64,000 nt of DNA from Neoceratodus forsteri (taxonomy: Eukaryota; Chordata; Ceratodontiformes; Ceratodontidae): NCBI GenBank assembly GCA_016271365.2, contig JADMNL010000028.1, forward strand, positions 56,500,001 through 56,564,000, in the 5' to 3' direction. The position numbers and the translations under genes were made by a program. Shown here piece after piece: positions 42,745-54,233 of the stretch. How positions within the stretch are numbered: the stretch's first letter is position 1; each line of letters opens with the position of its first letter. Under the pieces are notes generated by a model that worked only from the letters and a program-made list of their open reading frames with translations, ran no database searches and was not told where the DNA came from.

Positions 42745-43540
42745 TAAGATAGGTAGCTTTAATATTCTTTCCTGGAATATAAAAGGGGGAACAGATGATT
42801 CAAAAAGTATTCTTCTTGTAGACATTTAAAAAGATATAATCTCATATTGAAATGTTACAGAAAACGATTATCCTGAGGGATCAGTTAATGAGTTTGCAGA
42901 AAATGAGTGACAGGATGTTTGAGTGTCGATCAAGTGCCAGGTAGGAGGTGTAGTGATTTTAATCAATAAATTGACCCCTTTCACCTTGATTAAGGAATGG
43001 TATGATGCAGATGGCCATTATATAGTTGCCCGGGCAGATTAACCAATGCTTGAAATTCCCCCTGAATCTATGTGGCCTGAATGTAGATACCCTTCTTTTT
43101 TCCACCACTAGCGGTAATATTGTCGGCACGTGAGACATCCCTGCCTACTGACAGGATTGGAACCTTGTTTTTTCCAATGAGCTAGATACATCATTTAACA
43201 ACAGGACTGACTCTCCAGCCCAGTGGGAGCTAAGAGAATTTATTTCGTTTAGATCTGAAGACTCCTGGAGTGTCTTACATATCTCGAGAAAGACTATAAT
43301 TATTATTCTCCAACCCATCGAGTACACTCCAAATTAATTTTTGTTTTACTAAGTAGTTGATGGGGTTGGTATATACTCCAAGAGTATTGTCAGACCATTC
43401 ACCTCATCTGATCATTTTGATCGCCCGCATTTGACCCCTTGAATCTGCAATTTCTGGTCCTCAACATTTTTCTTCTTGCTGATGGCTATATTTTGAAACA
43501 TATAAATCAACTAATTACAACCTCCTGGCAAGAAAACCAA
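42745..43540 (+). pseudogene. L1/Tx1-type ORF2, endonuclease remnant
   Basis: Broken frames read FNILSWNIKGG (first endonuclease block), GGVVILINK, DADGHYIVARAD and later VDGVGIYSKSIV, the order expected for an APE-type L1 endonuclease. Stops and frameshifts throughout. It is continued by 44295-44830 after an L2-like insertion. Confidence 0.65.
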
Positions 43541-43544
43541 GCTC

Positions 43545-44290
43545 CCTCATACATCAGGTAGCACCAACAAGGACTACAAGGGCATCCAACAACATTTCCA
43601 TCAAGATCCCCTACTGACACACCTCCCAAGGTCAGCGATCCTTTGAATACCGTGCCCCGCTATGGCTCACCTCACTTCCGCCTGAACTAGCCACCATCAG
43701 CAAAACTGTCTCATTCAAATCCGCACTTAGATCCCATCTGTCTAGCCAAGTGACATGCACCTGCTACAGCTGATCAGCTCCTCCAGGCACACATTTTCTT
43801 GCTACCCCTCACCTAGCACTTATGCACTGCCCAACCTGCTACTTCCCCAACCCATTCTACCCAACCCTCCTCCCTCCGTCACCCCAGTCATACCTCTCTA
43901 TTCCCTGTGGTCCACAGCCCACCCCTCACCACCATTTCCAAACTCTCTGTCCTACCACTCCCCAGCCCTTCTGACAGGTGACTCGGCTCAGAGGTTACCG
44001 CAAGCTATCACTCTACCACCCCCACTATCAAGAACTGCTGTGCCTCCTCCTGCTCCTTCTCTTTCTCTAGATACTACTGATGTACCAACTTAGCTCTGGT
44101 GCTGAGTCACAAACCAATACCATGTAGTTTGTCATTCATTACTGTTGTCACTTGTTTAATGTACCAGAAACTCTGTGTGTTCCTATTGACGTTCCCACTA
44201 TTCCCGATGTGGAACCTTTGTAAATGAGCTTGTGGCTCAACGGTTGTAATCCAAGAATTCAATAAATAAATAAGACATAAAGAAATGCTC
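43545..44290 (+). pseudogene. L2-like LINE 3' end inside the L1 remnant
   Basis: A reading frame gives SFEYRAPLWLTSLPPELATI and then SFKSALRSHLSS, the conserved C-terminus of L2/Rex-like polymerases, followed by a Pro/Ser-rich 3' UTR and a tail CAATAAATAAATAAG. It splits the L1 ORF2 sequence. Confidence 0.6.
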
Positions 44291-44294
44291 ATTC

Positions 44295-44830
44295 AATTAA
44301 AGCAATTGATATCATTTGGGGCTCTTTAAATGCAGTCTGTAGAGGTGAATTTAAACATCTTGGCCTCATTTAAATTGAAAAGTTACATTTCCAAGTGGAG
44401 CAGTGGCTGCCTGGAATCAGGATTTGAAGCACAGTTGTCTGATGGATCAGCAGACCACCTCTGACAGAGCTCTCAGTCTTTGAGAGCAAAATATTCTGCC
44501 TATTTGTTAGACAAAGTCAATTTTCCACGCTTAAAATGAAAGTGACTTACATTGGCCAGGGGATAAGGCAGAAAGCTTCTTGCTCAGATGTTAGAACAGC
44601 AACATTCAACCAGTTGAATTACTGCCTTGGCAGATCCAAGATCAGGAATCTTGACTTCAGATCCTGATAAGATGGAGGGAATTTTTAAAACCTTTTATCA
44701 AGACCTATATACCGCTCCCCCACCATCTGATAACTATAAAGAATCCTTGTAATCATTTTTATATGGAATTGACATTCCTCAATTCACTGAAGACCGACAA
44801 AACCAGTTGAGTTTCTTTTTTGCACTATTT
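44295..44830 (+). pseudogene. L1/Tx1-type ORF2, pre-RT linker remnant
   Basis: Broken frames read IWGSLNAVCRGEFKHL, TYIGQGIRQKAS and a FYQDLYTAPPPSDNY block, matching the linker between endonuclease and RT of L1-type ORF2. The RT itself is not found. Confidence 0.55.
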
Positions 44831-45660
44831 ATTCTCCCCCACTGCGCACACAGCCTGCTCTCTCCTTCGGGTTGCCAGGACTGGACTCGGCCTAAATGAC
44901 CCCCATCCCCACCATCCCAAATTGCAGCCTACCCAAGGGTAACCTGATGTAACCCTTCATTGGGCAGTCCCCTCCCTACAGAGGGAATTAGCCTTACTGG
45001 CCTGCTTTCTTGGCCCTTGGTACTGCTGGGATGGCCATCAGTGGGCTCTGGCAGTGAGATTCCAGGCAGCCATCATCTGAGCGGCCAGTGCACCTTTTCT
45101 GTTTTTCTCCACCCCTCCCACTATGTTCTCAGCCTGTGGTGGTGGCCAACCTTGGGTGGGGGCATTTTGAGGCCACACATCCCCCAGCATGGACCCAATC
45201 CACCCAGAGGGACCCAAGTAGAGCCCACCCCCCTCTCCTGGCAGGGAAGGATCCATTGGATGCTTGGAAATACCTTCCTGCTGGCCTTTGCTTCTGGTAC
45301 CTGGGCTTGGAGCACCAACTGGGTGCCAGCATGCTGCTGTTTGGTGATTTGTAATGAACTTTATTTCTCAGATGTCTATATGCAAGCCAGTCGAGGTGCA
45401 AACTGCCCAGGATCTATCACTGAGTCTCATTCATTTGCACTGTCATCGTGTAATCATTTTGACCAGCCTCCCAATGGACATAAAAGATCTAGAAAGTATT
45501 GATTTCACAGCAATGTCTACCAATGCAGTTCTTCATTTAGATTCATGTTTATGATATGTTAGCTTGATATGTGATTATAACTCATTTGAGGATGTACTGA
45601 ATTAGCATGTCCTCACAGGGTATTTGGTGTGCTCTGGGAATTATAATGGGCCCTTCAGCA
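44831..45660. other. Unassigned sequence, perhaps an old SINE-like repeat
   Basis: C-rich part with weak similarity in wording to 37660-38100 (GCAGCCATCATCTG in both). No gene. Overlapping open frames on both strands lack domains. Confidence 0.4.
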
Positions 45661-45666
45661 GCAAAG

Positions 45667-45856
45667 GAGGCAGTATAGTGCAGTGGTTTAAGGCTCTGAG
45701 CTGCAAACCTGGAGATCTGGGTTTGAATCCCACAGCCCCACTTGCACTCACTGACCAAATCATTTAACTCTCTTTGTGCTCCCTGGTCACACCTCAAAAC
45801 AAGCTTTCAGCCCAGTGTCTCTCCTGGTAAAAAAAATAAAATAAAAATAAATGCCT
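45667..45856 (+). mobile_element. tRNA-derived SINE with L2/MIR-like tail
   Basis: The tRNA-like head has an A box (TAGTGCAGTGGTTTAAGG, about 45675) and a good B box (GGGTTTGAATCCC, 45719-45731). The 3' part AAATCATTTAACTCTCTTTG resembles the L2/MIR-type tail. It ends in an A-rich run (AAAAAAAATAAAATAAAAAT). About 190 bases. Confidence 0.75.
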
Positions 45857-47193
45857 GAATGGCCGGGGGTAGATAGGATGATTCATAGAAACCTAATTAT
45901 GCAATAAGAACTGTGTTTTCTACAAATGTAGGAACATATTTATGTACAATGTACTGACAGAGAACAGCAATGGCTGTTTAACCATATCACCTGAGTGTGG
46001 AACTAGTAATTAAAGATAATTAAATTAATTTATAGTAACTAATGTAAACTATATTGTTATTTCTCTTTTTCTTTACTTTTCAGGAGAAAATAATCCTCTT
46101 AATATCTTTATTGAAGAATTGAAGTAGTTGAGGAAAATGAACAAAATGTACATTGCGTGAGTATTTTGGAGAAAATGTGTTCTTCTGTTTTGTCTGCATG
46201 TGCATGCCAAGTTGTGATTATTTGCATTTGTTAACTAGAAATCATACACTGGGCTTCCTTCCCGAGGGGTGCCAGCTGGGACTGTGCTGTACTGCTTGTC
46301 AGAGATCATGAAGCAAAACCCAATCCCGACTCCACACTGTGGGACCATGGGGCCAGGACATGACGGGAGGTATCGCTCACGGATCTGAGGGGTTGGTCAG
46401 CCTACTGCAATAATGAATCTTAACATGGGATGGAAGAAGATCTCGATGTTATGGTGAACATGCAATCTCAGTCATGCTTCACCAATGGATGGCCATCATT
46501 ACACGTGTTCGTGAATGTGACTGCAGGCTGTGTAAGGGCCTTAGCAACACATGGAGTTGAAATGCCCATCCTGCATTAATGGCATTCACCTCCAGCCCAT
46601 CTGCCTCAAAGCCGCTGAATGGTGATGAGTATCTTCACATCTGCCTCCCATAGTGGATGCATTCCCCCCAGTAAGCCAGAATGTACTTGCCCTAATAGGG
46701 CGCTGCCATAGGTGTGTTTGTGGCAAGAGGGAATCTGGTCCTGTGACCTCTAGGATTAGTAGGTGCATCTGAAGGGAGGCTAGAGTGGTAGTCCAAGCTG
46801 AGATCACAGACCAAAGACAGTATAGTTGCTGGGTGGAAAAAATGTAATGGAAAAAAAAAAACGAAACTATACAATAAAGCTTTGGTACTCTATGATTTTA
46901 TGTTAGGATTTGTTTTACCGATTTACTTCAAATAATACAATACAATGCATAAAATGAAATAATTGGTTACAGTACAATAGTTTCATAACCCGCACTTTCG
47001 AAATGTTCTTAGAGATATCCTCTAGCACTTTTATACATATCAGTGAGCTAAAAATGAGAGAAGGGTAAATTGATGCCTAGGTGGCAATTTTTTTTAATAA
47101 AGTTAAGCATCAAACTTTCAACTCACATATGAGCTCCTGGGCTGACTGAGGGGAAAAAAAAGAAAAAAACATTTTAAATTAAAGCAATACACT
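45857..47193. other. Unique-looking sequence with one weak exon candidate
   Basis: No repeat family recognised. At 46066-46083 a pyrimidine tract ends in TTTCAG and is followed by a 14-codon frame ENNPLNIFIEELK ending TAG at about 46127; this could be a terminal exon but is too short to judge. A-rich runs lie near 46850 and 47155. Confidence 0.4.
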
Positions 47194-47379
47194 TTCAAAC
47201 AACATGACGTCTTGCTGTATTCTGACATATGCAGTTAGCCCCAGCACTTGAACTGCTCCACAGAGGAAAGAGTTAACTCTATGCCAGAGCATAGAATGTT
47301 AGGCTCAAGCTCGGTTCCAACCTCTGTCTGCTGCACTTCAAAGTGTAACCATCAGATTCTTTACTCTGCCTAACTGAAC
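47194..47379 (+). repeat. DIRS copy 6 left ITR
   Basis: Inverse of 58444-58660: TTAGCCCCAGCACTTGAAC against GTTCAAGTGCTGGGGCTAA, and CTATGCCAGAGCATAG against CTATGCTCTGGCATAG. Confidence 0.92.
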
Positions 47380-47744
47380 ACTCGCTCCGGAGATCTCTCC
47401 TTCGCTTGTCGGTTCGGTCTCATTAAAACGTCGGTTCTAAACCGTAATTGTCTTTACTTTTTTTCGGTTCAGATCCCTGTCTGCGGTACAGTAAGTGTCT
47501 AAGGTAGTGGACTTTAGTTACTGTTTAATTTCTGTATTTTGTGTGGAAATTGTAAAGTTTTTTCAATCGGTCTGGTTAAGAACCAATTGTGTTGATTGAT
47601 CTTATTCTTTATTTTCTTAGTGTGAGGTATCGGTTTCAAAAAAAAATATTTTTAGATGTTTTTTTCACAGCCCGTAACACAGTTGATAACCGATGGGGGG
47701 GGTGTCTTGCCTGGCTTTAAAGCTGCTGAAGGGTAAGTGTTAGG
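47380..47744 (+). promoter_or_regulatory. DIRS copy 6 leader with candidate intron 47491-47620
   Basis: Donor ACA|GTAAGT at 47491; strong acceptor with pyrimidine tract TTATTCTTTATTTTCTTAG ending at 47620, preceded by branch-point-like TTGATTGAT (130 nt). The stem is reduced to ATCGGTT / AACCGAT. Confidence 0.58.
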
Positions 47745-49322
47745 ATGGCTACGTCTGAGAAACCCAAGAGAAAACCCGGGCCCACTGGGTTTCAACACTG
47801 TAGTGAGTGTGGGGATGCCTTTGTTAAGGCAGACGCTCACACCACCTATGTTTACTGTCTGGGGTTTGACCACCTTGATTCAGACTGCCAAATTTGTAAG
47901 AATTTCCCAAGAGCCACCCTGGATAAGAGATTGGGTAGGCTTAGGAAAAGGAGTCCAAGAAGTCCGACTGATCCAGATGGCCAGCCCGGTTCGTTCCAAC
48001 CGAACCTGAGGGAGTGTCCCACTGACCTGGGCGATACTCCCTCGGCAAAAGGAGAGCCAATCCTGAGGGGTCGGTTCCATCTAAGAAAAAGAGAAAATCG
48101 GCCGGTTCTGATCCAGAACCGCAACGCCCAACCACCAAGGAGATAGCCAGAGCGTTAAGTATTGTGGAATTGCTCCGTCCGGTTCCGCTTGATCCGCACC
48201 TCTCGGTAGGCACTCGGGTCGGTCGGTTCCTCCGGTTCTGGAATATTGTCCAGATGAATATTATGAACTGGATTTGGAGGGGGAGGAAGATTACAACTAA
48301 GATGATGATGGCGATGATGGTGTGAAAGGTCTGGATGAGCCCATTGAACTGGACATCTCCCCAGACAGACCTTCTAATGTTTCCCCTCCCAGGCTTTCTG
48401 AGTTTCTTTTCCACTATTTGTTCTACAAAAAGTTGCAGAGACCCTCCAGCTCCCTCTGGTTGAAGCTGTTGATGAACAGTCCAAAAGGCTGTCTTTTCCC
48501 CTCCATAAATCTTTTGGGAAACAGACACAAATAATTCTCCAGACGTCGAATTCATTACCTCCTGTGGACAAGAGAATAGACAGGAGGTATATGCTGTCAG
48601 GCTCAGGTATGGAGTACTTGTTCCAACAATGCAGCCATGTTGGGGTCATGCAGGCTGCAGCCTGTGACAAGGCTAATATACTTTTGGCTTCACACCCCCC
48701 AGACAAAGACTCTAGGAAGGTGGATGCTATGGCCAAAACACAGTACTTGGCATTCTCCTTGGGACTCAGGCAGGTAAACTATATGGCCTGCACATCCAGA
48801 TACCAGAAGTCCAGATGGGATACTGTTCTGAACTGGCTAAACAGGCTTCCCCAGCTAGCCAAGGAGCTGGAGGAGGTGGCTGCTGATGGGACTGAGGCAT
48901 CTAAGATCCAGTTTCATGCTGCTGAGGACTCAAATGATGTGTCATCACGAGTCATGGCTACATCTGTGTCTTTTGAGATTTGCTTGGTTCAGATGTACTT
49001 AGCCTCTCACAGGACACCCAGGCTAAGGCCATGGATTTCCTGTGGTGAGTAATTCTTGTTTGGGGAGCAGACAGAGAATTACATGAAAAAGATGGATGAC
49101 TACAGGACCACCTACAGGAGTGCACAGGCCAAGGAAAGGCAGGCAACTCCTCAAAAGCAGCAGTCTAGGGGCAGGGGCAGGCCTTTTCACAATCCTTTCT
49201 ACCAGGCACAGGCCTGCTCTCCTTTTCCTCAGAGGGGGTTCTTCAGATGGGGAGGCAGAAGGGGGATGAGCATGGCTGCATCCTCCTCCCAATCTAAGGC
49301 TCCTGCGAAGAAGACACCCTGA
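47745..49322 (+). pseudogene. DIRS ORF1, Gag-like protein (decayed)
   Basis: ATG at 47745-47747 (MATSEKPKRKPGP). The first 133 codons include an intact zinc-binding array CSECGDAF, HTTYVYC (one Cys to Tyr), DHLDSDCQIC. Later frames: 48322-48534 (SPPRLSEF), 48564-49052 (QQCSHVGVMQAAACDKAN), 49056-49322 (MFGEQTENYMKKMDDYR and Arg/Gly-rich tail). Ends at TGA 49320-49322. Confidence 0.85.
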
Positions 49323-49604
49323 TGTGTCAGCCCGGGTCGACTCCCCTATTCCAGTAGAAGACAGGCTGGCTTACTACTTCCAGGCCTGGAAGTCTGTTAC
49401 CACAGACAAGTGGGTCCTGGAGGTAGTAAGCCAGGGACTGGTCCTCAGTTTCAAAAAATTTCCAATGCTGAGGGTCAGGTCTTTTCCACCTGCAAACATT
49501 TCTGAAACCACTGCCCTAGAGGCAGAGGTTTCCTCTCTGCTGGCTCTCAGAGCCATAGAGAGAGTTCCTACTCAGCAGAGGGGCAAGGGTCTGTACTCCA
49601 GATA
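49321..49604 (+). pseudogene. DIRS ORF2, 5' part before the CR1 insertion
   Basis: Frame +1 to ORF1, about 94 codons containing DKWVLEVVSQGLVLSFKKF and the LLALRAIERVP block, up to KGLYSR, where the CR1 interrupts directly before the YFLTPKK motif. The continuation is at 55446. Confidence 0.88.
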
Positions 49605-49704
49605 GAAACATAGAATTTGATGGCAGATAAGGACCGCTTGGCCCACCTAGTCTGCCCATTTCCATACCTAGTGGATAAGCTGCAGATCCCAGTTAACCAA
49701 CAGC

Positions 49705-52520
49705 CTACTTCCTCCTACCCCCCACTAGAATTGCCTTATGTCTGTACCATGCATTCTTGAATTCCCCCACTGTTTTTGACTCTACGACCTCCTCAGGAAT
49801 ACTGTTCCATGTATCTACAACCCTCTCTGTGAAGAAATAATTCCTCACATTACCTCTGAGCCATCCCCCCTCTATCTTCAAATTGTGCCCCCTTGTTTTT
49901 GCACATCTCTTTTTCTGAAAGATGCTACCCTCTTGGACTTTGTTGATTCCCTTGAGGTATTTGAAAGTTTCTATCATGTCCCCTCTCCCTCCTTTCCTTG
50001 AGGCTATACATCTTTAGTTCCTTTAGTTTTTCTTCATATGTCTTCTGATGCAGACCCTGCATCATTTTGGTTGCCCTCCTCTGGACAGCCTCCACCCTGT
50101 CTATGTCTTTGCAGAGATGGGGTCTCCAGAACTGTACACAGTACTCCAGATGTGGTCTTACTAACTGTCTGTACAGAGGGCCAACAACTTCCTGTTTTCT
50201 ACTGGTGATGCCTCTCCTATGCATCCCAGTATCCCCCAGCCCTCCTTACTGCCTTCTCACATTGCTGGCCCACCTTTAGGTCATCTGATATGACTACCCC
50301 AGGTCCCTTTCCATTTTTGTTGTTGTCAGTATCTCACCCTCATTGTGTACTCTTCCCCGGGGTTTTTGTTTCCCAGGTGCATTACTTTGCACTTCTTTGC
50401 ATTGAATCGAAGCTGCCATACATTTGACCATTCCTCCAACCTTGCCAAGTCCCTTTTCATCCTTTCCACCCCACCTTGTGTATCAGCCCTGTTGCAGATC
50501 TTTGTGTCATCTGCAAAGAGACATACTTTCCCTTCCAGTCCCTCTGCAATGTCACTTATAAAGACATTAAAAAGGAATGGCCCCAGTACTGAACCCTGCG
50601 GTACCCCACTAGTAACCCTCCTTTCTTCACTATGGACTCCATTTCCTATTATCCGCTGCGTCCTGTTGTCCAACCAGTGTTTTACCCAGGCTACCACCCT
50701 AGGACCCACTCCCAGGCTGGCTAATTTATTTATTAGTCTTTTGTGCAGGACTGTGTCAAATGTCTTGCTAAAGTCTAGGTAGGCCATGTCCACAGCCCCC
50801 TCCCTGGTCTATTGCTTTGGTCACCCAGTCAAAGAAATCAATTAGATTTGTCTGATGTGACCTTCCAGCTGTGAATCCATGCTGCCTTGGGTCCTGTGCC
50901 CCACTGGCCTCTAGGTACTCAACAATTCTTTCCTTCAGAAGTGAGTCCATTATTTTCCCTACCACTGAGGTCAAACTGACAGGTCTGTAGTTTCCTGCCT
51001 CTGTCTTGCTCCCACTTTTGTGAAGGGGAATCACATCCACCCTCCTCCAGTCCTCAGATACCACCCCATCCTCCCATGATTTATTAAAAAGGATAGTCAG
51101 TGGTGTTACTAGTTCTTCCCTTAGTTCTTTTAAAATTCTGGGTGAATCCCATCAGACCACATTGCTTTATCCACCTTCAGTTTTAAGAGTTCTTTCAGAA
51201 CCTTTCTTCTGTGAAAGGAATAATATCAACCCCCCTATCCAGAGTGCTTTATTGACCGGATTAGGTATTTCCCCCTGCTTTTCCATTGTGAATACTGAGC
51301 AGAAGTATTCGTTCAGTATCCCTGCTTTTTCACTTTTGCTCTCTGCCCAACCACCTTCCTCTTTGTTCAGGCTCAGTATCCCTGCCTTAGTCTTTCTTTG
51401 CTCCCTAATGTACCTATAAACAGGTTTTATCCCCCTTCTTAACTGAGTTGGCTATCTTTTCCTCGGTTTGGGCCTTTGCTTTTCTGACTGCCTTACCCAC
51501 TTCCTTCTGCTTTAACTGGTACAGTTCTCTGTACTGCTCCTTCTATGTTTCCTTATACTTCCTGAATGCTATCTTTTTTTCCCTTACCTTCCTCGACACT
51601 TCATTTGAGAACCATAGTGTTTTTTTCTTTCATTTTGATTTGTTTATTTGCTTCACACAAAGACTTGTTGCCTCTGTGGTGGCGGTTTTGATGTTTCCCC
51701 GTTGTTGCTCCACCCCACTTTCTTGCCTGTTTGCTAGTGTTTTTCTGAGGCACTCTCCCATTTTGACAAAATCAGCCCCCTGAAGTCCAGTACCTACACT
51801 TTTGTGTGGCTTGACTCTACAGCTCAGTTTATCGTGAACCACACTGTTTGTGGTCGCTTGTTCCCAGATGGCTACCCACTTCAAGATCAGAGATCCTCTC
51901 TCCATCCCAATTTGAGAGCACCAGGTCCAAGATTGCTCTGTCCCGAGTGGGTTCCAAAACTAGATGTCTGAGGCATGCCCCCTGTAGGGCATCGAGAATG
52001 GCCCTGCTCTTGGATGTGGCTGCAGCAATGGTGCTCCAGTCAACATCTGGCATATTCAGGTCCCCCATCAGCAATATCTCCCCTTTCTCTGCCATCCCAA
52101 GGATGCCTTCTATCATTTCCTTGTCCATTTCCTCCCCCTGAGACGGGGTCTGTACACAACCCCTGTGCGGATTGTGGAGCCATTTCCAGTCTCCAGGGTG
52201 ACCCACAGTGTCTCCTCTCCTCCCTGTTTACCCTTTAGTTCTGTTACTTTTATCCCTTCCCTTACATAGAGAGCTCCTCCTCCTCCTCCTCTTCTTCCCT
52301 CCCTGTCCCTCCTGTAGATTGTGTACCCTGGTATGTTGACATATCAGTCATGGTTCTCTGTGTACCATGTTTCTGTGACTGCCACAATGTCTAGGCATCC
52401 CTCTTCCATCAAGGCCACCATTTCAGGGAGCTTTTTACCTAGACTATGGGCATTGGTACTCATCACCCTCCATTTTTTATGGCTTTATTTCTTTTTGCCC
52501 CATCCCTGTCCCTACTGCCT
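49705..52520 (-). pseudogene. CR1 ORF2, endonuclease-reverse transcriptase (decayed)
   Basis: Target-primed reverse transcription enzyme. On the minus strand: IVAVTETWYTENHD (endonuclease Glu block, about 52370), GDLNMPDVDW and the degenerate TSDHKQ at the endonuclease end (51829-52206). RT palm in frames 50768-51064 (NYRPVSLTSVVGKIMDSLL) and 50326-50793 (YLDFSKTFDTVLHKR, GVPQGSVLGPFLFNVFI, catalytic LFADDTKI). C-terminal LVRPHLEYCVQFWRPHL (49925-50224) and WNSIPEEVVESKTVGEFKNA (49705-49977). At least five frame changes, but all catalytic blocks remain. Confidence 0.85.
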
Positions 52521-52653
52521 TTGTCTTTTTCTCCATTGACCCCAGCCCTTCTCCCTATCGACTGCTCTATTTTGGTGTTCACCTCACTAATTACCCTGAT
52601 TTTTGGCGGGGAGCTAGGATTTCCCTTCTCCTCTTCAGCGCCTCCCTACATGG

Positions 52654-53433
52654 CTAGTTTAAATGCTTGCCACTGAAGCATTTAAACCTATCACCTAGGA
52701 TCCTGGTTCCCCTCCAGGATAGATGCAGACCATCATGCCTGTATAGGCCTGCATCCCTCCAGGTGGAGCCCCAGTCCCCAATGAAGCCAAATCCCTGAGC
52801 TCTGCACCAGCTTTTCAACCAGTCATTGAATCCCATGGTGCGGAGTGCCCTAGCCTCATCCATGCCATAGACAGGTAGTACTTCCAAGAAAGTCACTGTG
52901 TGTGCTACTTGTCTAAGTCCCCTCCCCAACTCCACAAAGTCCTGTTGCACTGCTCTGATCCCATTATCAGCCAGGTCATTCATCCCTAGGTGGATAATGA
53001 CATCCAGCTCCCTCCCCTTGCCACTGCTCCCTTGATCCTGAGGATTCATTTCCTGCCCCTCCAAGCCTTGGCACTGGGCAGGCACCTTACCTCCTTTCCT
53101 CCCTTCCCAGTTCTACCTCTAACAATTGAGTCCCCACCAGGAGTTGTTTCCTTCCCTGTGGTCCTGGGCCACCCTCCTGTGGGTCTCCATTTTGGAGGTT
53201 CCCAGCATCCTCCTTGGTCTCCACTGCAGGTGCCTCTGAGGTAGTGGCGGTGGCCTGGGTGGTCTCTGGATGGGGGAGCAGGCTTCCTGAATCCTTGCCA
53301 AGTCAGCATGGAGATGAACAACCTCCTCCCTCAGACCAGAGAGGTGACTGCAAATAGGGCAGCAATGCAGTTTCCAGAATGTCTCCCAGAAGACTGCTGC
53401 TCCACAGCCAGTGCATTGCACCACTCCCCACAT
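52654..53433 (-). pseudogene. CR1 ORF1, zinc-binding and SGNH-esterase protein (decayed)
   Basis: The N-terminal frame 53119-53433 has paired Cys motifs (CTGC, CCPIC) and a short coiled coil (LREEVVHLHADLARIQE). The esterase part follows with a GDSIVRG block (about 53125), VIIHLGMNDLADNG (block with Asn) and LYRHDGLHLSWRGT (Asp-x-x-His) in frame 52654-53085. All hydrolase family blocks are present. CR1 ORF1 proteins with this layout are known; the role of the esterase in retrotransposition is not settled. Confidence 0.82.
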
Positions 53434-53870
53434 GTCTGTGTCCCTTCCAGTTACAGATGCTTTTTTGTTTTTTGTTTTTGTTTTAGTGTGTGCAAGCTTG
53501 TGAGTGTCTCTACCCCCTATTCACTGTGCTGTGCCTTTAAGGATATGAACAGGTGTATGTTGTTAGCAGTTTTGAGGAAGTGATGTCAGAGCCCCTGCTA
53601 TAAAGGAAGTTATGCACTTGGGGTGGGTGAGGTGAGGGGAAGGGTGGTGGGAGTAAACCCATGCTGTCCAGAAACAATCACCTACAACTCTTACCCTCCA
53701 CCCCAGGGAGTGCCTTCCTTCCTTTCAGACACCTATTTCACAAAGGCTAAGTAACAGGTCTAGTCACAACTGACTGCAAATATCTCCCAGCTACAGTTCC
53801 TCCCAGGCAAATTAAAGTTAAAACTAAGAAAAGTCCACCCCAAAAACAGAATCAATACTATTTACTTACA

Positions 53871-54133
53871 CACCTTAAAACCTCTGAGCTCAGGCATTTT
53901 CTTATGCTGCCCTACTATGTGGAATTCTCTACCTCATCGGATACCAAGCTGCCCGACCATTGAGAGTTTTAAGTTAGAATTAAAACTTATTTATTTAAAC
54001 AGGCATATGGAGAGTGATTTTATTGTGATTATATTGTTATTGTTGTTTTATGTTATATGTATGTATTTAATTGTTTTATTTGTACAGCGCTTTGGCTTTG
54101 AAAAGCGCTTAAAAAATAAATTTTACTTACTTT
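53871..54133 (+). mobile_element. L2-like LINE 3' fragment with 10-bp target duplication
   Basis: 263-base 5'-truncated LINE end flanked by TTTACTTACA (53861-53870 and 54134-54143). It encodes the C-terminus YYVEFSTSSDTK region and a 3' UTR ending in AAAAAATAAATTTTACTTAC. Inserted in the 5' region of the CR1. Confidence 0.8.
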
Positions 54134-54233
54134 TTTACTTACAGGTCCAAAAAGTAATAATTCAGTTCAGTGTAGTCTAGAAAACAACCTCCTTGATTCA
54201 AGGAAGCTGTGGCTGCTTTCTCACTCTCCCTGT

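Noticed and set aside
44960..45502. 180-codon frame with Trp/Pro-rich translation and overlapping minus-strand frames
   Set aside because: Three mutually overlapping frames are open in the same C-rich stretch, none with a domain or splice signals; treated as an old repeat.
49605..53434. Plus-strand frames (50345-50782, 51848-52141, 52446-52676) as genes
   Set aside because: They are antisense shadows of the CR1 ORFs, whose minus-strand translations carry the endonuclease, RT and esterase motifs.
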